From Alkalihalobacillus sp. LMS6 (GTDB lineage Bacteria > Bacillota > Bacilli > Bacillales > Bacillaceae_D), in the NCBI RefSeq assembly GCF_024362765.1, contig NZ_CP093302.1, positions 1,270,001 through 1,334,000 of the forward strand: 64,000 bases of DNA, in the 5' to 3' direction. This document shows positions 40,825 to 49,687 of the stretch, one piece after another (position 1 is the first letter of the stretch; every line of letters starts with the position of its first letter). The position numbers and the translations under genes were made by a program. A model generated the notes under the pieces. The model worked only from the letters and a program-made list of their open reading frames with translations, ran no database searches and had not been told where the DNA came from.

Positions 40825-41071
40825 GTATGGAAGTTAGAGGTGGAAGGACTGTTAAAAGAGATGAATCAATTTCAACTGGTTGGTGAGAGATATTTAGATA
40901 GTCAAGTCCAAATCACTGTGTGAAATTACGATACATTAACATCACTCTTGGATTTTCGGACTGTTGCTTTTCCCGTCGGAGTCACCATCGGCGCTAATGA
41001 GGAAGCATGCATGCAACTAATTATTTATATTTTCTGATTATAAATGCTAAACTAAACAAAGGAGGCGGATC

Positions 41072-42949
41072 ATGTATTTATCTATTGAAGAAATGGTTGC
41101 GATGCCAGAGTTTAAAAAGTTGTCTGTAAGTGAAGATGGGCAGATGCTCGCCTATGAGAAAAAATCAACTGATTGGAAAAGAGATTCATTTGTAAGTCAG
41201 GTATGGATTGTAAAGAGTAAAGGGGCGATAATGTTTCCTTTAACCATTGGGCCGATAACAAGTAGCCAGCCAGTGTGGTCAAAAGATTCGCTTAAAATCG
41301 CTTTTTTAAGTGTTGTTCAGAAAAATGGAAAGAACACAGAGCAAGTATTTGTTCATCATTTTGATACGAACAAAACCATTCAAGTGACAGATGAGGATGT
41401 CTCCATTGAGAATATGAAATGGCGTTTTGATGATGACGGATTATATATTCTTAAAAAAAATAAAGCAGAAAGTATCATTGAAGCAAGGAAAACTTCTGGA
41501 GAAGGCTTTGAGAAAGTAGATAAAGAATTTACATACAAGGAACTTTATTATGTGGCGCTAGTTGAAAAGGAAAAACCTCTAAAACTTTTTAAAGAACCTA
41601 TTCACATAATTGATTTTGATGTGAGTCCAGTTAGTAACCACCTTGTATGTAATGCTGCAAAAACACCTCATATGAATGATGCAATGAATCAACAAATTTT
41701 TATAACGACAGTTGAACAACAAGAGCCAATCCCGCTTCCGCTTTCTGATCTTCAATACGGGCATGTGTTGTTTTCACCAGATGGAAAATCAATTTGCTAT
41801 CGCGTTTTTCAAGGGGAGCGATCTCGATTTGCAAATACATCATTGGAAATCTTTAATCTTGAGACGAAAAAAAGGAAAATAGTCAGCACTGGAATTGATG
41901 AGTGGGTCACACCAATTCGTTGGACAGAACAAGGTATTTTGTTTACATGGCAAGACCGGACGGCTTTTCGCTTAGGTTTTGTTTGCGAGGAAGGTGAAGT
42001 AAATAGATATGACAGAGCTAAAGATGAAGTGATCTCACTGGCAACGACTAATCAAGAGGGAAGCAGTCTTGCATATTGTTTACAAAGAAAAGATAACGCA
42101 ACCACTCTCTATTGGAATGAACAAATTATAGATTCTAAAGAACCTTATTATTATAAGAAGCAAAGAAGTGAAAAAGAGATTGTAACATGGACCAATGAGG
42201 TAGGAATGGCAATTGAAGGGGTTTTATCGAAACCGACATCATTTAATCCAAATAAGAAATACCCTCTTTTGATTGTCATACACGGTGGACCGCAAAGTGC
42301 ATCAATTCCAGTACCTTATGAGAAAAGAATTGAGCCTGTTGAAGCATTTATAGAAAAAGGATTTCTTGTACTTGAACCGAATTATCGAGGTAGTTCAGGA
42401 TATGGAGAGTCTTTTCGTAAAGCCAACTATTGTAGTTTAGGGACAGGTGACCTGGAGGATGTGTTAGCGGGAATCGCTTTTCTAGAGGGGAGGGGCATTG
42501 TTGATTCTAATCGTATTGGCATTATTGGATGGAGTCAAGGCGGATTTATTGCAGCGTTTGCAGCCTTAGCATGTGATCGATTTAAGGTTGCATGTGTTGG
42601 TGCAGGCATTAGTAATTGGGAGTCTTATTTCTTTAATACGGATATTCCCTCTTTTGGAGAGGCATATTTTGGCGGATCTCCGTTTGAAAAATTGACTTCT
42701 TATCAAATTGCTTCACCAATAACGTATCTAAATACGAACAAAACAATTGCCCCAATTCTTATTCAACATGGTAGCAACGACCAGCGTGTTCCAATTGCCA
42801 ACGCTCATGAACTTTATTATGGTCTGAAATTTAAACAAGCTGACGTTGAATTTATTCGCTATAATGGCATGGGTCACATACCTACAAAACCAAAACAGTT
42901 TAAAGCCGTTTTAACGCAACAGTATCAATGGATTGTCAAACACTTGTAA
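41072..42949 (+). CDS. S9-family serine peptidase (acylaminoacyl/prolyl-oligopeptidase type)
   Basis: This 625-residue soluble enzyme has an N-terminal seven-bladed beta-propeller (about 1-360, with repeated W-x-x-D-like WSKDS, WRFDDDG and SPDGKS turns) and a C-terminal alpha/beta hydrolase. The nucleophile Ser is in IGWSQGG, Asp in GSNDQRVP and His in MGHIPTK; the oxyanion strand is VIHGGPQ. It should trim short peptides that fit through the propeller. AGGAGGCG precedes the ATG. It stands alone and converges on the YitT gene. Its A+T-richer, Lys-heavy codon use differs slightly from its neighbours. Confidence 0.9.
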   Translation: MYLSIEEMVAMPEFKKLSVSEDGQMLAYEKKSTDWKRDSFVSQVWIVKSKGAIMFPLTIGPITSSQPVWSKDSLKIAFLSVVQKNGKNTEQVFVHHFDTNKTIQVTDEDVSIENMKWRFDDDGLYILKKNKAESIIEARKTSGEGFEKVDKEFTYKELYYVALVEKEKPLKLFKEPIHIIDFDVSPVSNHLVCNAAKTPHMNDAMNQQIFITTVEQQEPIPLPLSDLQYGHVLFSPDGKSICYRVFQGERSRFANTSLEIFNLETKKRKIVSTGIDEWVTPIRWTEQGILFTWQDRTAFRLGFVCEEGEVNRYDRAKDEVISLATTNQEGSSLAYCLQRKDNATTLYWNEQIIDSKEPYYYKKQRSEKEIVTWTNEVGMAIEGVLSKPTSFNPNKKYPLLIVIHGGPQSASIPVPYEKRIEPVEAFIEKGFLVLEPNYRGSSGYGESFRKANYCSLGTGDLEDVLAGIAFLEGRGIVDSNRIGIIGWSQGGFIAAFAALACDRFKVACVGAGISNWESYFFNTDIPSFGEAYFGGSPFEKLTSYQIASPITYLNTNKTIAPILIQHGSNDQRVPIANAHELYYGLKFKQADVEFIRYNGMGHIPTKPKQFKAVLTQQYQWIVKHL

Positions 42950-42978
42950 AAATTAGGCGACGTTGACCGTGTAAATAA

Positions 42979-43021
42979 AAACGTACTTGCTGATATGAGC
43001 GTTTAGCAAGTACGTTTGTTT
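42979..43021. terminator. Bidirectional terminator between the S9 peptidase and the YitT gene
   Basis: AAACGTACTTGCT pairs with AGCAAGTACGTTT, with T-rich sequence on the plus side and As on the other. Confidence 0.82.
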
Positions 43022-43917
43022 TATTTTCCAAGTTCAGGTTGTGGCTGGGTTTCTTCAAAATCTGGCATAGTTGTCGGATCAAGTGGATGATCGTGTGTAG
43101 CAGCGAAAAAGGTACCACCTGACACATCTTTTACATTATGAACAACGATAAATGCGTTAGGGTCGACTTCATGGATAAGCTTTTTTAAATAGAAGAGGCG
43201 GTAAGAACGAACAACAATGTAAATGACTTCGCGTTCTTTTTTTGAATAGCCGCCATACCCGTTAAAAATGGTCGCGCTCGATGCCATTTGTTTTAACACT
43301 TTCTCAGAAATAGCTTGTGCTTCTGGTGAAATGATATTGACTGCTTTTTTCGCATCGAATCCTTCAAGCACATAATCCGTTACTTTTTTTCCTATATATA
43401 GCGCAATAATGGTATACATCGTATAAATGGGTCCGATGATAAACACGCCGGAGATCACGATAACGGCATCTAAAACAAAGTTCGTACCGGTTAATTCCCA
43501 ACCGAAACGGTGGTTAAGCATTCTCGCAATAATGGACGTTCCACCAGTGGAGGAACCTGCACGAAAGATAAAGCCAAAACCAACTCCCGTTATAATACCT
43601 GCGAAAACCGCAGCGAGTAACGTATCTTCAATTGGTTGTCCAAGTCGTTCAGTGAAAAAAATAAATAATGATAAGAGCGGAACATTAATAATCGACTTAT
43701 AAACCATATGTCTCGGTAATAATTTAAATCCAACTAATAAAAGAACAGCATTAAACACAAACGTGACGAGAGCTGGTGATAAATCAAATTGGAAATATAG
43801 CAAGAGCGATAACCCGACAATGCCGCCTTCAGCAAGGTTGTTCGGCATCGCAAACAGTGTAATCGATAGGCTGAAGAGGAAGGTTCCAATCGCCATATAG
43901 ATAAAGTCTCTCAACAT
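43021..43917 (-). CDS. YitT-family membrane protein
   Basis: This 298-residue protein has five or six transmembrane segments in the first 190 residues (YitT domain, with GFGFIFRAGSSTGGTSIIARML) and a cytoplasmic DUF2179 domain (about 210-290, KEREVIYIVVRSYRLFYLKKLI). Members are widespread in Bacillaceae; transport function is suspected but unproven. It starts 49 nt after the beta-helix gene stops, so the two may be co-transcribed, though a weak hairpin lies between. The start ATG 43917 has a GGAATG-type site. Confidence 0.85.
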   Translation of the reverse strand: MLRDFIYMAIGTFLFSLSITLFAMPNNLAEGGIVGLSLLLYFQFDLSPALVTFVFNAVLLLVGFKLLPRHMVYKSIINVPLLSLFIFFTERLGQPIEDTLLAAVFAGIITGVGFGFIFRAGSSTGGTSIIARMLNHRFGWELTGTNFVLDAVIVISGVFIIGPIYTMYTIIALYIGKKVTDYVLEGFDAKKAVNIISPEAQAISEKVLKQMASSATIFNGYGGYSKKEREVIYIVVRSYRLFYLKKLIHEVDPNAFIVVHNVKDVSGGTFFAATHDHPLDPTTMPDFEETQPQPELGK

Positions 43918-43941
43918 TCATCATTCCTTTCTACAAATGAA

Positions 43942-43975
43942 AAGAAGCAGTGGTAGCTAGCCCCAACTACTTCTT
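43942..43975 (-). terminator. Weak hairpin at the end of the beta-helix gene
   Basis: AGAAGCAGTGG and its partner near CCAACTACTTCT form an imperfect stem around the stop codon of the minus-strand beta-helix gene. The T run is poor, so it may only reduce read-through into the YitT gene. Confidence 0.4.
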
Positions 43976-45745
43976 TCCTAGTCTTTCTTCTAATTGTTCA
44001 ACTAAACCTACGATTTCTGCAGTTCGAGCCTCTCGGTCAGCTTCTTCTTGTGCTTTCTTAAGTGCTTGTTGGATATCGTGCTGCGAAAGTCCTGTTTCCA
44101 TTTCTTTTGTTTGGCTTACCGCTTCTTCATATTGACGGAGCGCATCAGCTTCTTGACCGATAATATCAGTCTCACACGTACCGCCAATCGCAATGTTATG
44201 TTCATGCCCAGTAAAAAAGCAATTTTCAATTAAACCACCGGCGTGGAGGAGTCGGATTGCACAAGTACCCCCATCTTGAATGAATGTTTCTCGGATCGTT
44301 GGTTGGCTATCTCGTACGTCAATCTGAGCCTCAAAATGACCATTGATCTGACAGTGCTCAATGAGTCCAGTTGATTGATTTTCAAAGCGAATACCACTTT
44401 CATAACTATCAATAATACGCGTTTCTTTCATCGTGACGCTAGACTGATTTAACACATAGACTTGCGGATATAAGTCATGATGATGATAAAATGAGCTATT
44501 TGTTAATTGAACATGGCTATGATCAGTAATATAAAGACCACTTTGACGACCATCAAAAACATCGACATCATCTAAGGTCGCTTCACTAAAATCAGCTATG
44601 ATAAGTTGATTTAAGTCATTGTCAAAAAAACGACTATGAGCAATGGTAGCACTGGACCGTTCCGTTAACCAGACGCCATAGTGAGAACCTTCGAAGACAG
44701 AACTGTGGTTCATGCTTAAGCGAGCGTCTTCACTAAGCGCGATTTGTGGCATGTGGTGATCAAAAATATCCGTTGCTTCAATATAGACGTAGCTCTTTGC
44801 CGATTGGGTAATACCTGCGCGTTCGCCAGCATGAATTTTACAATGAAAAATGTAAGCCGATGCTTCTTGAATGGAGAGTTGATCAAGTGAATGGTTTTTT
44901 ATTGTACATTGTTCAATCTCCGCTTTACTCCCTTGGCTTAGGTGAATTCCAGATTGTCCGTTTTCGACCAAGCTGTTTTTTAAGAAGAGTTCGCCGCCTT
45001 GCGCTTCAATTTGTGTAGGTGCATTTTCTGTGAGCTTACTAGAGCGCAACGTTAGTTTTGCTTGATCTTGTAGGAGGATGCCGCCGGATTGACTTTCATA
45101 AATCTGACAATCTTGAATGACTGCTTCACTCTGTTCTTGCGCTTTTATTTGCCGTTGCTCTGAATGATGCCCATAGATTTGGCAATTTTCAACGTATGAT
45201 CGACTGTCTTGGTCAAAATAAAAAGCCGTCGTATCGCCATTATAGATATGCGAATGCTTCATAATTAAGCGACCATTTGATCCTGTATACACTTGGCTTC
45301 CTTGTTGTTCATAAAGCGCACAATATTCAATTCTTGCGCGACCACGATTGTGAATTCCAATTGCATTATGGCGAATCGTGGTATCCGTCAAGGATAAATG
45401 GCCTTGCTCTTTTATTTGAATGGCATATTTTTTTATTTCATGGAATTGACAGTGAATGACATTAGCATGTCCTTGTTCAATCAATAACCCTTTATCCGTT
45501 TTAAAAAAAGATAGATTTTTAATGTGTACAGAAGCATGATTTGTCACTTTAAATCTTCCGGCTATGCGAACATCTTCAGGCTCATCCGATAGACCAATTA
45601 ATGTAACGGATTTTGATAGTTGAACGGATTCATGATAGAGACCGGGTTCAATTTCAATTGTGTCGCCATCATGAGCATCTAACAGCGCCTGTCTAATCGT
45701 TTTATATTTCGATAGCAATTTACGTGAAACATGGATTTTCTTCAC
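43967..45745 (-). CDS. Intracellular right-handed parallel beta-helix protein
   Basis: This 592-residue protein has no signal peptide. GTG 45745 is chosen because GAGGTGG lies just upstream; the open frame extends 22 codons further without a site. After a short N-terminal IRQALLDAHDGDTIEIEPGLY motif (typical of pectate-lyase-like/PbH1 proteins), some 20 imperfect repeats of about 22-24 residues follow, each with an HxSxI/V-like turn (for example QIYGHHSEQRQIKAQEQSEA). The C-terminus is a charged coiled coil (QQALKKAQEEADREARTAE). No catalytic Asp cluster of a known lyase stands out. A scaffold or surface-binding role inside the cell, perhaps in sporulation, is inference. Confidence 0.8.
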   Translation of the reverse strand: MKKIHVSRKLLSKYKTIRQALLDAHDGDTIEIEPGLYHESVQLSKSVTLIGLSDEPEDVRIAGRFKVTNHASVHIKNLSFFKTDKGLLIEQGHANVIHCQFHEIKKYAIQIKEQGHLSLTDTTIRHNAIGIHNRGRARIEYCALYEQQGSQVYTGSNGRLIMKHSHIYNGDTTAFYFDQDSRSYVENCQIYGHHSEQRQIKAQEQSEAVIQDCQIYESQSGGILLQDQAKLTLRSSKLTENAPTQIEAQGGELFLKNSLVENGQSGIHLSQGSKAEIEQCTIKNHSLDQLSIQEASAYIFHCKIHAGERAGITQSAKSYVYIEATDIFDHHMPQIALSEDARLSMNHSSVFEGSHYGVWLTERSSATIAHSRFFDNDLNQLIIADFSEATLDDVDVFDGRQSGLYITDHSHVQLTNSSFYHHHDLYPQVYVLNQSSVTMKETRIIDSYESGIRFENQSTGLIEHCQINGHFEAQIDVRDSQPTIRETFIQDGGTCAIRLLHAGGLIENCFFTGHEHNIAIGGTCETDIIGQEADALRQYEEAVSQTKEMETGLSQHDIQQALKKAQEEADREARTAEIVGLVEQLEERLGKK

Positions 45746-45908
45746 AATTTCCACCTCGAATCTGCCTTTTAGTATACCTGCTTTTCCAAATACTGTCCAA
45801 GAGCTTTTCATTATACATAATAAAAATTTACGGTTTCTTCTTTAAACGATGTTTACTGATCGCCATTTAAGGAAAAAAAGAAAGTGAGATAAAGAGGAGG
45901 CGATAACA

Positions 45909-46778
45909 ATGGACAAGAATCAAGATCTTTCCAATGGTATTCCAAAACAAATGCAGCAAAAGCAACCTGGGATTGAATCAGAAATGAATCCTGAGCCGAT
46001 TTTTGAAAGTGATGGGTATAAAGGTTCCGATAAATTAAAAGGCAAAGTTGCGTTAATTACTGGAGGTGACTCTGGTATAGGACGAGCTGTTGCAGTTGGT
46101 TATGCAAAAGAAGGAGCTCATATTGCAATTGTCTATTTAGATGAACATGAAGACGCGGAGTTTACAAAAGAAAAAGTTGAAGCTTATGGCGTAAATTGCA
46201 TTACCATTTCAGGCGATATTACAGATGAAGCCTTTTGCATTTCTTCTGTTGAACGTTGCGTAGCAGAATTAGGTGGCTTAGATATACTCGTGAACAATGC
46301 TGCTGAGCAACACCCAGTTAATGATCTTCGTGAGCTCAGTGACGAACAGCTAAAACGTACATTTGCGACGAACTTTTACTCGTACGTTTACTTCACAAAG
46401 GCAGCTCTTGATTATTTACAAGAGGGGAGTGCGATTATTAACACTTCATCCATTAACGCTTATCGAGGTAACATCTCATTAATTGACTATACAAGCACTA
46501 AAGGAGCCATTACTGCGTTCACACGCTCAATGGCACAATCTCTTGCCGAGAAGAAAATTCGTGTAAACAGCATTGCGCCTGGTCCGATTTGGACACCGTT
46601 AATACCAGCTTCATTTGATGAAGAGAAGGTGTCACAGTTTGGTCAAAACACATTAATGGGTAGACCTGGTCAACCGAGTGAGCTTGTAGGTGCGTATGTC
46701 TTGCTTGCTTCAGAAGATTCTTCTTATATGACAGGACAAGCGATTCATATTAATGGTGGCGACTACATTAGCTCATAA
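45909..46778 (+). CDS. SDR-family oxidoreductase (YhdF/GSP39-like)
   Basis: This 289-residue short-chain dehydrogenase has an extra 45-residue N-terminal arm (NGIPKQMQQKQPGIESEMNP) before the Rossmann motif TGGDSGIGRAVA, as in the general-stress SDRs YdaD/YhdF. The Tyr-Lys catalytic pair is in YTSTKGA, with Ser in NTSSINA and the Asn of NNAAEQHP. It uses NADPH or NADH; the substrate is unknown. AGGAGG precedes the ATG. It is monocistronic with a strong terminator. Confidence 0.9.
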   Translation: MDKNQDLSNGIPKQMQQKQPGIESEMNPEPIFESDGYKGSDKLKGKVALITGGDSGIGRAVAVGYAKEGAHIAIVYLDEHEDAEFTKEKVEAYGVNCITISGDITDEAFCISSVERCVAELGGLDILVNNAAEQHPVNDLRELSDEQLKRTFATNFYSYVYFTKAALDYLQEGSAIINTSSINAYRGNISLIDYTSTKGAITAFTRSMAQSLAEKKIRVNSIAPGPIWTPLIPASFDEEKVSQFGQNTLMGRPGQPSELVGAYVLLASEDSSYMTGQAIHINGGDYISS

Positions 46779-46803
46779 ATACAATGATCAGCACGCTAAT
46801 AAA

Positions 46804-46850
46804 AAAAGAATCTTTATGGATGAGAAACGATCATTCATAAAGATTCTTTT
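46804..46850 (+). terminator. Intrinsic terminator after the SDR gene
   Basis: AAAGAATCTTTATG pairs with CATAAAGATTCTTT over a loop of about 18 nt, followed by T-rich sequence. Confidence 0.85.
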
Positions 46851-46868
46851 TATTTTTTAAGCCGTATG

Positions 46869-47594
46869 TTAGCGCGACATTCTTGTCGCAAAATGATAGC
46901 GGTCCCCTCGATAACGGGTATAAACAAGTTCTAATACACGTCTTTCCGTTGTAAACGCTTGTCGACGTATCGCTAAGAGCGGATCTCCTGTTTGAATCTC
47001 AAGTAACGTGGCATCTTCTTCGTTTGCCAATACAGATCGTATGGTTTGCTCGGAATGATCGATACGATGGCCTAGTTCTTCTTCAAAGTACGTATACAAA
47101 GAGGAGCGCAAGACGCTTTCGGTAAGATCAGGAGCTAAATCAACAGCAATAAATGCTTGTTCTAAAGCGATGGGACTCTGGTTTGCCAAGCGAACACGAT
47201 TTACATGGAAAACGTCTGTTCCATCTTCAACTTGAAGCAGTTGAGCTGTTTTTTCATCTACTTGTTCGCGCTTAAAAGACAGCAGTCTTGACTCGGGTAC
47301 CATGTTTCGATTAAGCATGTCTTCGCTAAAGCTTGTCGTTTTTGTTAAAAACTGTTCGATGTTTTGTGTTGATGCAACGAACGTACCTTTACCCTTTTCA
47401 CGAATAAGTTGTCTTTTTTGAACAAGATTGTTCATTCCTTGCCTAACGGTCATTCGACTAATTTGATATTTGTCAGCGAATTCTCTTTCAGAGGGAAGGG
47501 CGTCGCCTGGTTTTAATACACCTGTTTTAATTTGTTTTTGGATCAATTCTTCTATCTGATAATAAATAGGAATTGGAGAATATTTATCAATCAT
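46869..47594 (-). CDS. nagR: GntR/HutC-family regulator NagR (YvoA)
   Basis: This 241-residue repressor has an N-terminal winged HTH (LPSEREFADKYQISRMTVRQ) and a C-terminal UTRA sensor domain (about 90-235) that binds glucosamine-6-P or GlcNAc-6-P. It controls amino-sugar catabolism in B. subtilis, where the same gene is yvoA/nagR. It is divergent from nagAB, and a dre operator (47655-47670) lies between them. ATG 47594 has a GGAACG-type site. Separate transcription from nagAB differs from B. subtilis, where nagR follows nagB. Confidence 0.93.
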   Translation of the reverse strand: MIDKYSPIPIYYQIEELIQKQIKTGVLKPGDALPSEREFADKYQISRMTVRQGMNNLVQKRQLIREKGKGTFVASTQNIEQFLTKTTSFSEDMLNRNMVPESRLLSFKREQVDEKTAQLLQVEDGTDVFHVNRVRLANQSPIALEQAFIAVDLAPDLTESVLRSSLYTYFEEELGHRIDHSEQTIRSVLANEEDATLLEIQTGDPLLAIRRQAFTTERRVLELVYTRYRGDRYHFATRMSR

Positions 47595-47654
47595 TATCGT
47601 TCCTCCGCGCTACGTGATCTTAACAATCAGTATAGCACAAGTTAGCTTCTTTAA

Positions 47655-47690
47655 ATTGGTATAGACAACTAAACATCTAGAGAATATAAT
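47655..47690 (+). promoter_or_regulatory. nagAB promoter overlapped by a NagR dre operator
   Basis: The promoter reads TAGACA (47662-47667), 17 nt, TATAAT (47685-47690). A dre-type site ATTGGTATAGACAACT (47655-47670), matching the B. subtilis NagR consensus (ATTGGTATAGAnnACT), covers the -35 box, so NagR bound there would block transcription until an amino-sugar phosphate releases it. Confidence 0.88.
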
Positions 47691-47717
47691 GAAAAGACAA
47701 AGGGAGTGAAGAGAAAT

Positions 47718-48881
47718 ATGACTGAACTCATTTTAAAAGGAACTCGAATGCTATCAGGTCTTCCAAATCAAACAAGCGATGACTCGTTTTATGTAGCGGT
47801 CAATCAAGGAAAGATAACAGAAGTAGGTCACACGATTCCATCGCATCTTCAAACGGAGAAGACAAAAGTTGTCACGCTCGAGAAGAGTCAGCAGCTCATT
47901 CCTGGCTTTATCGATATCCATATTCACGGTGGGTATGGAGTAGATGTTATGGACCATTCAGATAAAGGCTTACACCATTTAAAAACGTCCTTACCAAAAG
48001 AAGGGACAACATCCTTCCTCGCAACGACGATTACGCAGTCTACAGAATCGATTGAACAAGTAATAACACAAGTAGCAAATTATTCAAATTATAACGGATC
48101 AGAGATTCTCGGCTTGCATATAGAAGGTCCCTTTATCAATGAGGTACGTAAGGGGGCGCAGCCAGCTACTTATATTTTAGATCCTTCGGTAAACCAAATG
48201 GAGCGTTGGAATCGACTTTCAAAAGGAACGATTAAGCAAGTAACGTATGCGCCAGAAAGACCTAATGGGTTGGCACTAACAGATTACTTATCCAAACATA
48301 ACATCACCCCTTCAATTGGTCATTCAGACGCCACTTTTGCAGAAATTGAAGCGGCACTTGAAAAAGGGTTAAGTCAAGCAACGCACTTATTTAATGGAAT
48401 GCGCCCATTGCATCACCGAGAACCGGGTGTAGTTGGTACGGCATTGTTAATGGACGGCATAGATGTTGAATTAATTGCTGATGGGATCCACATCCACCCC
48501 CAAATGGTGCAGTTTGCATGGAAAGTAAAAGGAACCAATAGTTGCTTATTAATTACTGATTCAATGCGAGCAAAAGGGCTAGCAGAGGGGACGTATGATT
48601 TAGGTGGTCAAGATGTTGAAGTAAAAGATGGGCAAGCGACGTTAGCGGATGGTAGTTTAGCTGGCTCGATTTTGCCGATGAATGACGCGATTGTGAACAT
48701 GATGCGTTTTTCAGGCTGTACGTTTGCAGAAGCGGTCCAAATGGCAACATATAACCCTGCCAAAAAGCTCAATGTTTTAAACCGCAAAGGTTCGATTGAA
48801 GTTGGGAAAGATGCCGACTTTGTTATTTGGGAAGACGGAAAGGTTATACAAACTTTTTGTAAAGGGCATGAATGTTTATAA
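47718..48881 (+). CDS. nagA: N-acetylglucosamine-6-phosphate deacetylase
   Basis: This 387-residue amidohydrolase removes acetate from GlcNAc-6-P to give glucosamine-6-P. Metal and catalytic residues are visible: IDIHIHGGYGVDVMD, LEGPFINEVRKGAQ, His in HSDATFAE, the HLFNGMRPLHHREPG block and the Asp in ITDSMRA. ATG 47718 follows AAGGGAG; GTG 47706 in the same frame overlaps the site and is less likely. It is first in the nagAB operon under the dre operator. nagB starts 15 nt after it. Confidence 0.95.
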   Translation: MTELILKGTRMLSGLPNQTSDDSFYVAVNQGKITEVGHTIPSHLQTEKTKVVTLEKSQQLIPGFIDIHIHGGYGVDVMDHSDKGLHHLKTSLPKEGTTSFLATTITQSTESIEQVITQVANYSNYNGSEILGLHIEGPFINEVRKGAQPATYILDPSVNQMERWNRLSKGTIKQVTYAPERPNGLALTDYLSKHNITPSIGHSDATFAEIEAALEKGLSQATHLFNGMRPLHHREPGVVGTALLMDGIDVELIADGIHIHPQMVQFAWKVKGTNSCLLITDSMRAKGLAEGTYDLGGQDVEVKDGQATLADGSLAGSILPMNDAIVNMMRFSGCTFAEAVQMATYNPAKKLNVLNRKGSIEVGKDADFVIWEDGKVIQTFCKGHECL

Positions 48882-48896
48882 GAAAGGAAGGATTCG

Positions 48897-49649
48897 ATGA
48901 ATATTATTTATGTAAGAAATTATGAGGAGCTAAGTGACATGGCCTCATCTTTTTTACTGGAACACTTACAGGCTAAGCCATCTATGAACATGGGACTCGC
49001 GACTGGTGGAACGCCTAAGGGGACCTATAGCAAGCTCATTCATAAAGCAAAGGAAGCTCAGTTTTCATTTGCGCAGGTAAAAACATTTAATCTGGATGAA
49101 TATGTAGGCCTTTCTCATGATAATAAAAATAGCTACCATGAATATATGAGAAGTCAGCTTTTCCATGCTATTGATATTAAGCATGAGCATACATTTATAC
49201 CAAATGGTTTAGCACTCTCTTTACGAGAGGAAGCTGACCAATACGAGAAGCGCATTGCAGCTGAGGGTGGAATAGATGTTCAACTACTCGGAATAGGGAG
49301 CAACGGACATATTGGTTTCAATGAACCTGGCACGGATTTTCAAGAAACAACGCACATTATTGAGTTAGCCGACGAAACAAGAGCTGCAAATGCGCGGTAT
49401 TTCAACTCAAAGGATGATGTTCCGAAACAAGCGATCACAATGGGGCTTGCAACGATTATGGCGGCAAAAACGATTTTGCTATTGATCTCGGGAGAAGATA
49501 AGAAGCGAGCTTTTTCAACATTACTGGAAGGGGACCGAGATCCCGATTTTCCAGCATCTATTTTAACAGATCATCCAAATGTAACAGTGATTGTTGATGC
49601 AGATGCAGCTGGAGATTATTCTCAACATATAGAGGCAAACGGCGCATAG
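48897..49649 (+). CDS. nagB: Glucosamine-6-phosphate deaminase
   Basis: This 250-residue isomerase/deaminase converts glucosamine-6-P to fructose-6-P and ammonia. Characteristic segments are LATGGTPKGTYSKL, FNLDEYVGLS, LGIGSNGHIGFNEPG and the late LISGEDKKRA. AAAGGAAGG precedes the ATG. With nagA it channels amino sugars from cell-wall turnover or environmental chitin into glycolysis. The operon ends in a strong terminator. Confidence 0.96.
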   Translation: MNIIYVRNYEELSDMASSFLLEHLQAKPSMNMGLATGGTPKGTYSKLIHKAKEAQFSFAQVKTFNLDEYVGLSHDNKNSYHEYMRSQLFHAIDIKHEHTFIPNGLALSLREEADQYEKRIAAEGGIDVQLLGIGSNGHIGFNEPGTDFQETTHIIELADETRAANARYFNSKDDVPKQAITMGLATIMAAKTILLLISGEDKKRAFSTLLEGDRDPDFPASILTDHPNVTVIVDADAAGDYSQHIEANGA

Positions 49650-49687
49650 AAAAGAGATACGGACGCACTAATCCGTATCTCTTTTCG
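49650..49687. terminator. Bidirectional terminator between nagB and the DUF418 gene
   Basis: AAAAGAGATACGGA pairs with TCCGTATCTCTTTT over an 8-nt loop. The convergent DUF418 gene's stop lies inside. Confidence 0.92.

Noticed and set aside
40826-40888. A 19-codon frame after proA
   Set aside because: No ribosome binding site of quality, no hydrophobic or conserved pattern, and it lies directly behind the proA terminator; chance is the better explanation.
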